Notes under the pieces: generated by a model
What the model was told of the DNA's origin: nothing
The model's database searches: none
Seen by the model: only the letters and a program-made list of their open reading frames with translations
Position numbers and translations under genes: made by a program
Source: Notolepis coatsorum
Lineage: Eukaryota > Chordata > Actinopteri > Aulopiformes > Paralepididae
Assembly (NCBI GenBank): GCA_963971535.1
Contig: OZ020593.1
Location: 21,851,670-21,915,669 of the forward strand
DNA: 64,000 nt
Direction: 5' to 3'
In this document: in pieces, positions 1-13,175 of the stretch
Position numbering within the stretch: position 1 is the first letter of the stretch
Layout of the letters: every line of letters begins with the position of its first letter

Positions 1-3000
1 CATCAAGTGCTTATGGGAAAATCTTTTTTTATCCCACATCAAAGTTAGTCGAAAATGCTGATTCTGGGGACTTTGAAACTCAAATTACTCAAAAAGTACA
101 CAGTAAAAATATTTCATATAATTTGTACAGGTAGTCTAAGAGGTACTAAGTACAACCATGGCAGTTTCATCAAGTGCTTATGGGAAAATCTTTTTTTATC
201 CCACATCAAAGTTAGTCGAAAATGCTGATTCTGGGGACTTTGAAACTCAAATTACTCAAAAAGTACACAGTAAAAATATTTCATATAATTTGTACAGGTA
301 GTCTAAGAGGTACTAAGTACAACCATGGCAGTTTCATAAGGTGCTTATGGGAAAATCTTTTTTTATCCCACATCAAAGTTAGTCGAAAATGCTGATTCTG
401 GGGACTTTGAAACTGAAATTACTCAAAAAGTACACAGTAAAAATATTTCATATAATTTGTACAGGTAGTCTAAGAGGTACTAAGTACAACCATGGCAGTT
501 TCATAAGGTGCTTATGGGAAAATCTTTTTTTATCCCACATCAAAGTTAGTCGAAAATGCTGATTCTGGGGACTTTGAAACTCAAATTACTCAAAAAGTAC
601 ACAGTAAAAATATTTCATATAATTTGTACACGTAGTCTAAGAGGTACTAAGTACAACCATGGCAGTTTCATAAAGTGCTTATGGGAAGAATTGTTTTTAT
701 CCAACATCAAAGTTAGTCGAAAATGCTGATTCTGAGGACTTTGAAACTCAAATTACTCAAAAAGTACACAGTAAAAATATTTCATATAATTTGTACAGGT
801 AGTCTAAGAGGTACTAAGTACAACCATGGCAGTTTCATAAGGTGCTTATGGGAAAATCTTTTTTTATCCCACATCAAAGTTAGTCGAAAATGCTGATTCT
901 GGGGACTTTGAAACTGAAATTACTCAAAAAGTACACAGTAAAAATATTTCATATAATTTGTACAGGTAGTCTAAGAGGTACTAAGTACAACCATGGCAGT
1001 TTCATAAGGTGCTTATGGGAAAATCTTTTTTTATCCCACATCAAAGTTAGTCGAAAATGCTGATTCTGGGGACTTTGAAACTCAAATTACTCAAAAAGTA
1101 CACAGTAAAAATATTTCATATAATTTGTACACGTAGTCTAAGAGGTACTAAGTACAACCATGGCAGTTTCATAAAGTGCTTATGGGAAGAATTGTTTTTA
1201 TCCAACATCAAAGTTAGTCGAAAATGCTGATTCTGAGGACTTTGAAACTCAAATTACTCAAAAAGTACACAGTAAAAATATTTCATATAATTTGTACAGG
1301 TAGTCTAAGAGGTACTAAGTACAACCATGGCAGTTTCATAAAGTGCTTATGGGAAGAATTGTTTTTATCCAACATCAAAGTTAGTCGAAAATGCTGATTC
1401 TGAGGACTTTGAAACTCAAATTACTCAAAAAGTACACAGTAAAAATATTTCATATAATTTGTACAGGTAGTCTAAGAGGTACTAAGTACAACCATGGCAG
1501 TTTCATCAAGTGCTTATGGGAAAATCTTTTTTTATCCCACATCAAAGTTAGTCGAAAATGCTGATTCTGGGGACTTTGAAACTCAAATTACTCAAAAAGT
1601 ACACAGTAAAAATATTTCATATAATTTGTACAGGTAGTCTAAGAGGTACTAAGTACAACCATGGCAGTTTCATAAGGTGCTTATGGGAAAATCTTTTTTT
1701 ATCCCACATCAAAGTTAGTCGAAAATGCTGATTCTGGGGACTTTGAAACTCAAATTACTCAAAAAGTACACAGTAAAAATATTTCATATAATTTGTACAG
1801 GTAGTCTAAGAGGTACTAAGTACAACCATGGCAGTTTCATAAGGTGCTTATGGGAAAATCTTTTTTTATCCCACATCAAAGTTAGTCGAAAATGCTGATT
1901 CTGGGGACTTTGAAACTGAAATTACTCAAAAAGTACACAGTAAAAATATTTCATATAATTTGTACAGGTAGTCTAAGAGGTACTAAGTACAACCATGGCA
2001 GTTTCATAAGGTGCTTATGGGAAAATCTTTTTTTATCCCACATCAAAGTTAGTCGAAAATGCTGATTCTGGGGACTTTGAAACTCAAATTACTCAAAAAG
2101 TACACAGTAAAAATATTTCATATAATTTGTACACGTAGTCTAAGAGGTACTAAGTACAACCATGGCAGTTTCATAAAGTGCTTATGGGAAGAATTGTTTT
2201 TATCCAACATCAAAGTTAGTCGAAAATGCTGATTCTGAGGACTTTGAAACTCAAATTACTCAAAAAGTACACAGTAAAAATATTTCATATAATTTGTACA
2301 GGTAGTCTAAGAGGTACTAAGTACAACCATGGCAGTTTCATAAGGTGCTTATGGGAAAATCTTTTTTTATCCCACATCAAAGTTAGTCGAAAATGCTGAT
2401 TCTGGGGACTTTGAAACTGAAATTACTCAAAAAGTACACAGTAAAAATATTTCATATAATTTGTACAGGTAGTCTAAGAGGTACTAAGTACAACCATGGC
2501 AGTTTCATAAGGTGCTTATGGGAAAATCTTTTTTTATCCCACATCAAAGTTAGTCGAAAATGCTGATTCTGGGGACTTTGAAACTCAAATTACTCAAAAA
2601 GTACACAGTAAAAATATTTCATATAATTTGTACACGTAGTCTAAGAGGTACTAAGTACAACCATGGCAGTTTCATAAAGTGCTTATGGGAAGAATTGTTT
2701 TTATCCAACATCAAAGTTAGTCGAAAATGCTGATTCTGAGGACTTTGAAACTCAAATTACTCAAAAAGTACACAGTAAAAATATTTCATATAATTTGTAC
2801 AGGTAGTCTAAGAGGTACTAAGTACAACCATGGCAGTTTCATAAAGTGCTTATGGGAAGAATTGTTTTTATCCAACATCAAAGTTAGTCGAAAATGCTGA
2901 TTCTGAGGACTTTGAAACTCAAATTACTCAAAAAGTACACAGTAAAAATATTTCATATAATTTGTACAGGTAGTCTAAGAGGTACTAAGTACAACCATGG

Positions 3001-6000
3001 CAGTTTCATCAAGTGCTTATGGGAAAATCTTTTTTTATCCCACATCAAAGTTAGTCGAAAATGCTGATTCTGGGGACTTTGAAACTCAAATTACTCAAAA
3101 AGTACACAGTAAAAATATTTCATATAATTTGTACAGGTAGTCTAAGAGGTACTAAGTACAACCATGGCAGTTTCATCAAGTGCTTATGGGAAAATCTTTT
3201 TTTATCCCACATCAAAGTTAGTCGAAAATGCTGATTCTGGGGACTTTGAAACTCAAATTACTCAAAAAGTACACAGTAAAAATATTTCATATAATTTGTA
3301 CAGGTAGTCTAAGAGGTACTAAGTACAACCATGGCAGTTTCATAAGGTGCTTATGGGAAAATCTTTTTTTATCCCACATCAAAGTTAGTCGAAAATGCTG
3401 ATTCTGGGGACTTTGAAACTGAAATTACTCAAAAAGTACACAGTAAAAATATTTCATATAATTTGTACAGGTAGTCTAAGAGGTACTAAGTACAACCATG
3501 GCAGTTTCATAAGGTGCTTATGGGAAAATCTTTTTTTATCCCACATCAAAGTTAGTCGAAAATGCTGATTCTGGGGACTTTGAAACTCAAATTACTCAAA
3601 AAGTACACAGTAAAAATATTTCATATAATTTGTACACGTAGTCTAAGAGGTACTAAGTACAACCATGGCAGTTTCATAAAGTGCTTATGGGAAGAATTGT
3701 TTTTATCCAACATCAAAGTTAGTCGAAAATGCTGATTCTGAGGACTTTGAAACTCAAATTACTCAAAAAGTACACAGTAAAAATATTTCATATAATTTGT
3801 ACAGGTAGTCTAAGAGGTACTAAGTACAACCATGGCAGTTTCATAAGGTGCTTATGGGAAAATCTTTTTTTATCCCACATCAAAGTTAGTCGAAAATGCT
3901 GATTCTGGGGACTTTGAAACTGAAATTACTCAAAAAGTACACAGTAAAAATATTTCATATAATTTGTACAGGTAGTCTAAGAGGTACTAAGTACAACCAT
4001 GGCAGTTTCATAAGGTGCTTATGGGAAAATCTTTTTTTATCCCACATCAAAGTTAGTCGAAAATGCTGATTCTGGGGACTTTGAAACTCAAATTACTCAA
4101 AAAGTACACAGTAAAAATATTTCATATAATTTGTACACGTAGTCTAAGAGGTACTAAGTACAACCATGGCAGTTTCATAAAGTGCTTATGGGAAGAATTG
4201 TTTTTATCCAACATCAAAGTTAGTCGAAAATGCTGATTCTGAGGACTTTGAAACTCAAATTACTCAAAAAGTACACAGTAAAAATATTTCATATAATTTG
4301 TACAGGTAGTCTAAGAGGTACTAAGTACAACCATGGCAGTTTCATAAAGTGCTTATGGGAAGAATTGTTTTTATCCAACATCAAAGTTAGTCGAAAATGC
4401 TGATTCTGAGGACTTTGAAACTCAAATTACTCAAAAAGTACACAGTAAAAATATTTCATATAATTTGTACAGGTAGTCTAAGAGGTACTAAGTACAACCA
4501 TGGCAGTTTCATCAAGTGCTTATGGGAAAATCTTTTTTTATCCCACATCAAAGTTAGTCGAAAATGCTGATTCTGGGGACTTTGAAACTCAAATTACTCA
4601 AAAAGTACACAGTAAAAATATTTCATATAATTTGTACAGGTAGTCTAAGAGGTACTAAGTACAACCATGGCAGTTTCATAAGGTGCTTATGGGAAAATCT
4701 TTTTTTATCCCACATCAAAGTTAGTCGAAAATGCTGATTCTGGGGACTTTAAAACTGAAATTACTCAAAAAGTACACAGTAAAAATATTTCATATAATTT
4801 GTACAAGTAGTCTAAGAGGTACTAAGTACAACCATGGCAGTTTCATAAGGTGCTTATGGGAAAATCTTTTTTTATCCCACATCAAAGTTAGTCGAAAATG
4901 CTGATTCTGGGGACTTTAAAACTGAAATTACTCAAAAAGTACACAGTAAAAATATTTCATATAATTTGTACAAGTAGTCTAAGAGGTACTAAGTACAACC
5001 ATGGCAGTTTCATAAGGTGCTTATGGGAAAATCTTTTTTTATCCCACATCAAAGTTAGTCGAAAATGCTGATTCTGGGGACTTTGAAACTGAAATTACTC
5101 AAAAAGTACACAGTAAAAATATTTCATATAATTTGTACAGGTAGTCTAAGAGGTACTAAGTACAACCATGGCAGTTTCATACGGTGCTTATGGGAAAATC
5201 TTTTTTTATCCCACATCAAAGTTAGTAGAAAATGCTGATTCTGGGGACTTTGAAACTCAAATTACTCAAAAAGTACACAGTAAAAATATTTCATATAATT
5301 TGTACACGTAGTCTAAGAGGTACTAAGTACAACCATGGCAGTTTCATAAGGTGCTTATGGGAAAATCTTTTTTTATCCCACATCAAAGTTAGTCGAAAAT
5401 GCTGATTCTGGGGACTTTGAAACTGAAATTACTCAAAAAGTACACAGTAAAAATATTTCATATAATTTGTACAGGTAGTCTAAGAGGTACTAAGTACAAC
5501 CATGGCAGTTTCATAAGGTGCTTATGGGAAAATCTTTTTTTATCCCACATCAAAGTTAGTCGAAAATGCTGATTCTGGGGACTTTAAAACTGAAATTACT
5601 CAAAAAGTACACAGTAAAAATATTTCATATAATTTGTACAGGTAGTCTAAGAGGTACTAAGTACAACCATGGCAGTTTCATAAAGTGCTTATGGGAAGAA
5701 TTGTTTTTATCCAACATCAAAGTTAGTCGAAAATGCTGATTCTGAGGACTTTAAAACTGAAATTACTCAAAAAGTACACAGTAAAAATATTTCATATAAT
5801 TTGTACAGGTAGTCTAAGAGGTACTAAGTACAACCATGGCAGTTTCATACGGTGCTTATGGGAAAATCTTTTTTTATCCCACATCAAAGTTAGTAGAAAA
5901 TGCTGATTCTGGGGACTTTGAAACTCAAATTACTCAAAAAGTACACAGTAAAAATATTTCATATAATTTGTACACGTAGTCTAAGAGGTACTAAGTACAA

Positions 6001-9000
6001 CCATGGCAGTTTCATAAGGTGCTTATGGGAAAATCTTTTTTTATCCCACATCAAAGTTAGTCGAAAATGCTGATTCTGGGGACTTTGAAACTGAAATTAC
6101 TCAAAAAGTACACAGTAAAAATATTTCATATAATTTGTACAGGTAGTCTAAGAGGTACTAAGTACAACCATGGCAGTTTCATACGGTGCTTATGGGAAAA
6201 TCTTTTTTTATCCCACATCAAAGTTAGTAGAAAATGCTGATTCTGGGGACTTTGAAACTCAAATTACTCAAAAAGTACACAGTAAAAATATTTCATATAA
6301 TTTGTACACGTAGTCTAAGAGGTACTAAGTACAACCATGGCAGTTTCATAAGGTGCTTATGGGAAAATCTTTTTTTATCCCACATCAAAGTTAGTCGAAA
6401 ATGCTGATTCTGGGGACTTTGAAACTGAAATTACTCAAAAAGTACACAGTAAAAATATTTCATATAATTTGTACAGGTAGTCTAAGAGGTACTAAGTACA
6501 ACCATGGCAGTTTCATAAGGTGCTTATGGGAAAATCTTTTTTTATCCCACATCAAAGTTAGTCGAAAATGCTGATTCTGGGGACTTTAAAACTGAAATTA
6601 CTCAAAAAGTACACAGTAAAAATATTTCATATAATTTGTACAGGTAGTCTAAGAGGTACTAAGTACAACCATGGCAGTTTCATACGGTGCTTATGGGAAA
6701 ATCTTTTTTTATCCCACATCAAAGTTAGTAGAAAATGCTGATTCTGGGGACTTTGAAACTCAAATTACTCAAAAAGTACACAGTAAAAATATTTCATATA
6801 ATTTGTACACGTAGTCTAAGAGGTACTAAGTACAACCATGGCAGTTTCATAAGGTGCTTATGGGAAAATCTTTTTTTATCCCACATCAAAGTTAGTCGAA
6901 AATGCTGATTCTGGGGACTTTGAAACTGAAATTACTCAAAAAGTACACAGTAAAAATATTTCATATAATTTGTACAGGTAGTCTAAGAGGTACTAAGTAC
7001 AACCATGGCAGTTTCATAAGGTGCTTATGGGAAAATCTTTTTTTATCCCACATCAAAGTTAGTCGAAAATGCTGATTCTGGGGACTTTAAAACTGAAATT
7101 ACTCAAAAAGTACACAGTAAAAATATTTCATATAATTTGTACAGGTAGTCTAAGAGGTACTAAGTACAACCATGGCAGTTTCATAAAGTGCTTATGGGAA
7201 GAATTGTTTTTATCCAACATCAAAGTTAGTCGAAAATGCTGATTCTGAGGACTTTAAAACTGAAATTACTCAAAAAGTACACAGTAAAAATATTTCATAT
7301 AATTTGTACAAGTAGTCTAAGAGGTACTAAGTACAACCATGGAAGTTTCATAAAGTGCTTATGGGAAAATCTTTTTTTATACCACATCAAAGTTAGTCGA
7401 AAATGCTGATTCTGAGGACTTTGAAACTCAAATTACTCAAAAAGTACACAGTAAAAATATTTCATATAATTTGTACAAGTAGTCTAAGAGGTACTAAGTA
7501 CAACCATGGCAGTTTCATAAGGTGCTTATGGGAAAATCTTTTTTTATCCCACATCAAAGTTAGTCGAAAATGCTGATTCTGGGGACTTTGAAACTGAAAT
7601 TACTCAAAAAGTACACAGTAAAAATATTTCATATAATTTGTACAGGTAGTCTAAGAGGTACTAAGTACAACCATGGCAGTTTCATAAGGTGCTTATGGGA
7701 AAATCTTTTTTTATCCCACATCAAAGTTAGTCGAAAATGCTGATTCTGGGGACTTTGAAACTCAAATTACTCAAAAAGTACACAGTAAAAATATTTCATA
7801 TAATTTGTACACGTAGTCTAAGAGGTACTAAGTACAACCATGGCAGTTTCATAAAGTGCTTATGGGAAGAATTGTTTTTATCCAACATCAAAGTTAGTCG
7901 AAAATGCTGATTCTGAGGACTTTGAAACTCAAATTACTCAAAAAGTACACAGTAAAAATATTTCATATAATTTGTACAGGTAGTCTAAGAGGTACTAAGT
8001 ACAACCATGGCAGTTTCATAAAGTGCTTATGGGAAGAATTGTTTTTATCCAACATCAAAGTTAGTCGAAAATGCTGATTCTGAGGACTTTGAAACTCAAA
8101 TTACTCAAAAAGTACACAGTAAAAATATTTCATATAATTTGTACAGGTAGTCTAAGAGGTACTAAGTACAACCATGGCAGTTTCATCAAGTGCTTATGGG
8201 AAAATCTTTTTTTATCCCACATCAAAGTTAGTCGAAAATGCTGATTCTGGGGACTTTGAAACTCAAATTACTCAAAAAGTACACAGTAAAAATATTTCAT
8301 ATAATTTGTACAGGTAGTCTAAGAGGTACTAAGTACAACCATGGCAGTTTCATAAGGTGCTTATGGGAAAATCTTTTTTTATCCCACATCAAAGTTAGTC
8401 GAAAATGCTGATTCTGGGGACTTTAAAACTGAAATTACTCAAAAAGTACACAGTAAAAATATTTCATATAATTTGTACAAGTAGTCTAAGAGGTACTAAG
8501 TACAACCATGGCAGTTTCATAAGGTGCTTATGGGAAAATCTTTTTTTATCCCACATCAAAGTTAGTCGAAAATGCTGATTCTGGGGACTTTAAAACTGAA
8601 ATTACTCAAAAAGTACACAGTAAAAATATTTCATATAATTTGTACAAGTAGTCTAAGAGGTACTAAGTACAACCATGGCAGTTTCATAAGGTGCTTATGG
8701 GAAAATCTTTTTTTATCCCACATCAAAGTTAGTCGAAAATGCTGATTCTGGGGACTTTGAAACTGAAATTACTCAAAAAGTACACAGTAAAAATATTTCA
8801 TATAATTTGTACAGGTAGTCTAAGAGGTACTAAGTACAACCATGGCAGTTTCATACGGTGCTTATGGGAAAATCTTTTTTTATCCCACATCAAAGTTAGT
8901 AGAAAATGCTGATTCTGGGGACTTTGAAACTCAAATTACTCAAAAAGTACACAGTAAAAATATTTCATATAATTTGTACACGTAGTCTAAGAGGTACTAA

Positions 9001-9880
9001 GTACAACCATGGCAGTTTCATAAGGTGCTTATGGGAAAATCTTTTTTTATCCCACATCAAAGTTAGTCGAAAATGCTGATTCTGGGGACTTTGAAACTGA
9101 AATTACTCAAAAAGTACACAGTAAAAATATTTCATATAATTTGTACAGGTAGTCTAAGAGGTACTAAGTACAACCATGGCAGTTTCATAAGGTGCTTATG
9201 GGAAAATCTTTTTTTATCCCACATCAAAGTTAGTCGAAAATGCTGATTCTGGGGACTTTAAAACTGAAATTACTCAAAAAGTACACAGTAAAAATATTTC
9301 ATATAATTTGTACAGGTAGTCTAAGAGGTACTAAGTACAACCATGGCAGTTTCATAAAGTGCTTATGGGAAGAATTGTTTTTATCCAACATCAAAGTTAG
9401 TCGAAAATGCTGATTCTGAGGACTTTAAAACTGAAATTACTCAAAAAGTACACAGTAAAAATATTTCATATAATTTGTACAAGTAGTCTAAGAGGTACTA
9501 AGTACAACCATGGAAGTTTCATAAAGTGCTTATGGGAAAATCTTTTTTTATACCACATCAAAGTTAGTCGAAAATGCTGATTCTGAGGACTTTGAAACTC
9601 AAATTACTCAAAAAGTACACAGTAAAAATATTTCATATAATTTGTACAAGTAGTCTAAGAGGTACTAAGTACAACCATGGCAGTTTCATAAAGTGCTTAT
9701 GGGAAAATCTTTTTTTATCCCACATCAAAGTTAGTCGAAAATACTCATTGTTCTATAAAAAGGACTTTGAAACTCAAATTACTCAAAGTACACAGTAAAA
9801 GTAGTTAATATTATTTGTGCAAGTAGTCTTGAGAAGTATTAAGTACAAACATGGCAGTGTAATAAACTACTTATGAAATA
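1..9880. repeat. Satellite array, 167-bp monomer, about 59 copies, with higher-order structure
   Basis: A 167-bp unit repeats head to tail without interruption: the CAT that opens a unit recurs at 1, 168, 335, 502 and so on, exactly on register to about 9687. Units differ at a few diagnostic sites (CAAG/AAGG/AAAG/ACGG after the CAT; GGGGAC or GAGGAC; GAAACTC, GAAACTG or AAAACTG; ACAGG, ACACG or ACAAG before TAGTC), which define unit types. The array continues beyond the left edge. The last full unit (9687-9853) is diverged and carries a replaced segment near 9741-9765, as expected at an array border. The nucleosome-sized unit suits a centromeric or pericentromeric satellite, but no CENP-B box is visible and the location is inferred. 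Open frames inside it (for example 9574-9798) are chance. Confidence 0.97.
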
Positions 9881-10718
9881 ATAGAAATGAACCACATGCC
9901 ATCCTTTACTTTGAAATCCTCACCGGAAGTGTTCCTCTGTGGAATTGTCTGTAGCTTTAGTTTAGTGATCGAATATACTGCGCGTCCTATTGATTCGATG
10001 TTCAATAATACTGCACATACGAAACGTCCTATTGATTAGACTAAACGTCCTATTGATTCGATGCGCATTCAATGTCATATTAAGTATTTCTGTAAGATCT
10101 ACTTGTGAGACTGTGTTCAAAAGTCACGTCGGTTCATTACAACAGCGTCCCAGGCTTGTTTTAATGCATTACCGTAAACCTGGAACTAATCGCGCACTCG
10201 AAAAACAAGAGCGGCTCACTTGACCACGCAAAAGCAAAAGACGGCTCACTTGACCGCAGTATAAAATGGAAGGGGTGTTATAGATTATTTGGAAATACTA
10301 CTATGTTTGAAAATCTTCACATTCCACCAAATATATGTAATGTATTTACGCAATATCTAATTAATTACATTTATTGTACATGCATTACATTTCCGAGTCT
10401 AGGTAAGGACTAGAAGAAAGAGGTAACTATCCTGGATGCGCAGTAAATACAACCGCTTGTTGGTACAGTCCAATATGGCAGCGCACCGTGGTCTGTCTGT
10501 TACATGGTGGTGTCGTCATAATGTTTACCCAAAACAGCTCTAAATAATCTTTTGTTGGGGAATCTGATTTTAAATGTGTATTTATATTTATTATTTATTA
10601 TTTAAAATAATATTGTTTAAAAAAAATATTGCCATTCCAGAAGATCCTATTCGCAATTTACCCTGTAGGTGGCAGTAGTCTACACAGAATTTGTGAACTT
10701 GAACATTAGTGTTTTAAT
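9881..10718. other. Unassigned AT-rich spacer next to the satellite
   Basis: No gene is recognised. The motif CGTCCTATTGATT occurs three times between about 9985 and 10058, a small local duplication. The rest is unique-looking AT-rich sequence. Confidence 0.5.
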
Positions 10719-11098
10719 TAGTGCTGTCAATATCTCAGTTTTCTGTAATTAATCTAGATTAATCTAGATTAAAAATAGCATTTTTCTACATAAGACCGAA
10801 GCTTGTAACAGATATTTACTTGAGTAAAATCATGGAATTAATGTAAAATCAACACAAAGAAAGTATATTTAGATTCAAAGACTATTTTAATAGCTTTCTT
10901 TGAATACAGTTTCTCTCCTGTGAAATACAAATGTTCAACAAAACCATCAACATTGACTCAGCTAGACCTCTTTCTTATATCCGCGGCGCTAAAATTGAAG
11001 ATTTTTCACTCCATAGATTAATCTAGATTAATTTATTTTAATGCTTTAATAAATTTAAATTAATCTCCAGAGTTAAAGCATACATTTTGACAGCCCTA
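10719..11098. mobile_element. Short non-autonomous hAT-type element (MITE), 380 bp
   Basis: The ends are inverted repeats (TAGTGCTGTCAA at the left, TTGACAGCCCTA at the right) and the element is flanked by the exact 8-bp direct repeat GTTTTAAT (10711-10718 and 11099-11106). An 8-bp target duplication is the hallmark of the hAT superfamily. The interior is AT-rich, contains repeated TTAATCTAGATTAA-like palindromes and has no coding capacity. Confidence 0.85.
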
Positions 11099-11106
11099 GT
11101 TTTAAT

Positions 11107-11491
11107 CAATACCACTTTTCTTTGTTGTTGTTTTTTTGTTTGTTTGTTTTCATGTTTTTTTTAACCTTCTGCTGCTGGAATAAAATGAAAAGAAGCAGAC
11201 ACAGATTTTCCAATAAAAAGACAAGATTATGGCCACACAGGGTGAAAAGGCAGACTTTTCTTGTTCTGGTGTGGACCTAAATCCAGCCTAAGAACATCTT
11301 GGACACTAAGGGGGGAAAGCTTTCTGAGGCCGACAATAAACACAACATTACATGATATTAAGTTAAGCAGATTTGGGGAGGGCCCAGGCCCGGACGGGCC
11401 ATCAGGAGCACCAGAGTCAGGCCAGTGTTTCTAGTTGCAACGACACGATATCGAAGATGAGTTGGCAGACCTCTCAGCAGGCCATTGGGCT
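11107..11491. other. Unassigned spacer
   Basis: No coding or structural feature is recognised. It contains a T/G-rich stretch near 11120-11165. Confidence 0.4.
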
Positions 11492-12440
11492 GGTGAATTA
11501 ATGAATGAATGAAAAACTTTATTTAACAGATTGCAGAATGGGTACAATACAGTACGGCTCAATACACACAATTGTTAAGGGGATGCAGACCAGAGAAAGA
11601 CGTTTGTCTTGTTTACATCAGGGTCCCCCATTTTAAATTCATAGTGACATTTATGACATACACAACATACATGACATCATGACATTTATGGCATACATGA
11701 CATACAGGTATATAGTACTGTTACATTTGTGACATATACGATATGCAAATATACAGTACTGTTACCCATAGATCCTAACAGATTATATACATATGATGGG
11801 GAGGAGACTGTACATTTGGGGGGGGGTTGGACCTTTACGGTGGCCAGTTTCGAATTGCAGCCTCCCGTAGGTGCTCTTTGAGAGCGGTTTTGAGTGGGTA
11901 GGGATTCACATCTTTTTACGGCTGTGGGTAGGGCGTTCCACATTGTTGTGGCATAATTGTTAAATGTGTTTAGTCCCTTGTTTGTGCCGAATCTGGGTTG
12001 CACATGATTAGTGGAATGACAGTAGTCATTTGTGCCTTTTATACATTTTATTTACCCAGGGTAGGTTCTCTGAGCACGGATGCTCTTTTTCAGGAACGCC
12101 CTGCTTCACATTCACACAGTTCCAATCACACCTGGGAGCTGCCCAGTATAACCACAGTCTGACACCGTAGGCCACTGAGCAACTCCACTGGAGCAGTTGG
12201 GGGTTAAGTGCCTTGCTCAAGGACACTTCAGCGGTTGGTGTTAAGGGGATAGGAGAGAGTTATTAATTCACTTCCCCAGCCCAGATTTGTTCCTGCCGGT
12301 CCGGGGGATAGAACCAGCGACCTTCCGGTCACAAACCCACTTCTCTAACCATTTGTGCCGAATCTGGGTTGCACATGATTAGTGGAATGACAGTAGTCAT
12401 TCGTGCCTTTAACGTGCCTTGAACGTGCCTTGAACACAGC
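11492..12440 (-). mobile_element. 3' end of an L2/Rex-like LINE, interrupted by a SINE
   Basis: On the minus strand a short frame (about 12003-11840) reads like the end of a non-LTR retrotransposon ORF, with a KGLNTFNNYATTMWNALP stretch resembling the tail after the reverse-transcriptase domain. The lower end is a (TGAA)n-type tail near 11495-11510, as in L2-clade LINEs. The element is 5'-truncated and split by the SINE at 12040-12351. The clade is inferred from general resemblance. Confidence 0.6.
12040..12351 (-). mobile_element. tRNA-derived SINE, 5'-truncated copy
   Basis: The same family as the plus-strand copy at 54666-54955; both contain the fish SINE core about fast-conserved 'cttgctcaagg / aagtgcc' and a shared 3' half ending in a TTTATTTACCC tail. 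This copy begins inside the tRNA-like head (GGTTAGAGAAGTGGG in element sense) and lacks the first 25 or so bases. It is flanked by 59-bp direct repeats (11981-12039 and 12352-12410), far longer than ordinary SINE target duplications. Confidence 0.8.
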
Positions 12441-12667
12441 ACTGTGCGAAACGAAGGCAGCCGTCAGGCACGGACTGACAGAAGGCTGCAGTGCTTGGCT
12501 CTACAAGTTAATTGGCAGTTCATTTGTTTATTTGTTTATTTAGCATCTCACACGCTTACTGTACGTTGACACCCTTACACTTCATTCACCCACCACTGAT
12601 GAACTGAAGTCCACACCTCATTTTAAATCTTTGTATGTGGGCCTATAGTTATTTATTTCATTATTTA
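12441..12667. other. Unassigned spacer
   Basis: Nothing is recognised apart from a short duplication of the phrase GTGCCTTGAAC at its upstream edge. Confidence 0.4.
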
Positions 12668-13175
12668 GAATAGAATAGAATAGAATAGAATATAAATACT
12701 TTATTCATCCTGAGGGAAATTTGGCACTACAAATCGCTCACAGTAAACAGTAAACATTTAGGTATAGACAAAACCAAAAATCACAAATAAGAATTAAAAT
12801 AAGCCTAAGAATAAAATACCGTCCGGGATATACATTTCCTATGTTGCATTCTAATATAAAATATACAGTAAAAATATACAGAACTATACAGTAAGTGTAA
12901 CATTTTGCTATGTTCGGTTTAAAAGTAAAAGTCCAGGAAGATAGTACTGTCACCCTGTGCTCAGTGATGCAGTGAGGCACAGTGATGCATTGTAAAGTCT
13001 GACTGGCTGTCTGAATGAAGGACTTCCTGTGCTGTTCAGTGCTACATCTCTGGAGTCTTATAGTCTAGCACTGAACATGCTCCTTCTGTCAGCCAAGTCT
13101 GTGTGTAGTGGGTGGGAGGGGTTGTCCCTGATGGCATGGAGCTTAGCAAGGCATCCTCCTCTCCACCATTATTAT
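12668..13175 (-). mobile_element. 3' end of a Rex1/L2-like LINE
   Basis: The low-coordinate end is a (TAGAA)n tail followed by ATACTTTATTCATCC, the inverted form of a common fish LINE 3' end. In the minus sense, upstream sequence resembles the final part of a reverse-transcriptase ORF with frameshifts and stops. It is an old fragment. Confidence 0.6.

Noticed and set aside
9574..9798. 74-codon open frame at the satellite border
   Set aside because: It consists of satellite monomer sequence; other monomers are closed in this frame.
1..9880. CRISPR-like regular repeats
   Set aside because: The repeats are contiguous 167-bp units without unique spacers and the genome is a vertebrate one. The same applies to the 31-, 34-, 35-, 44- and 67-bp arrays.
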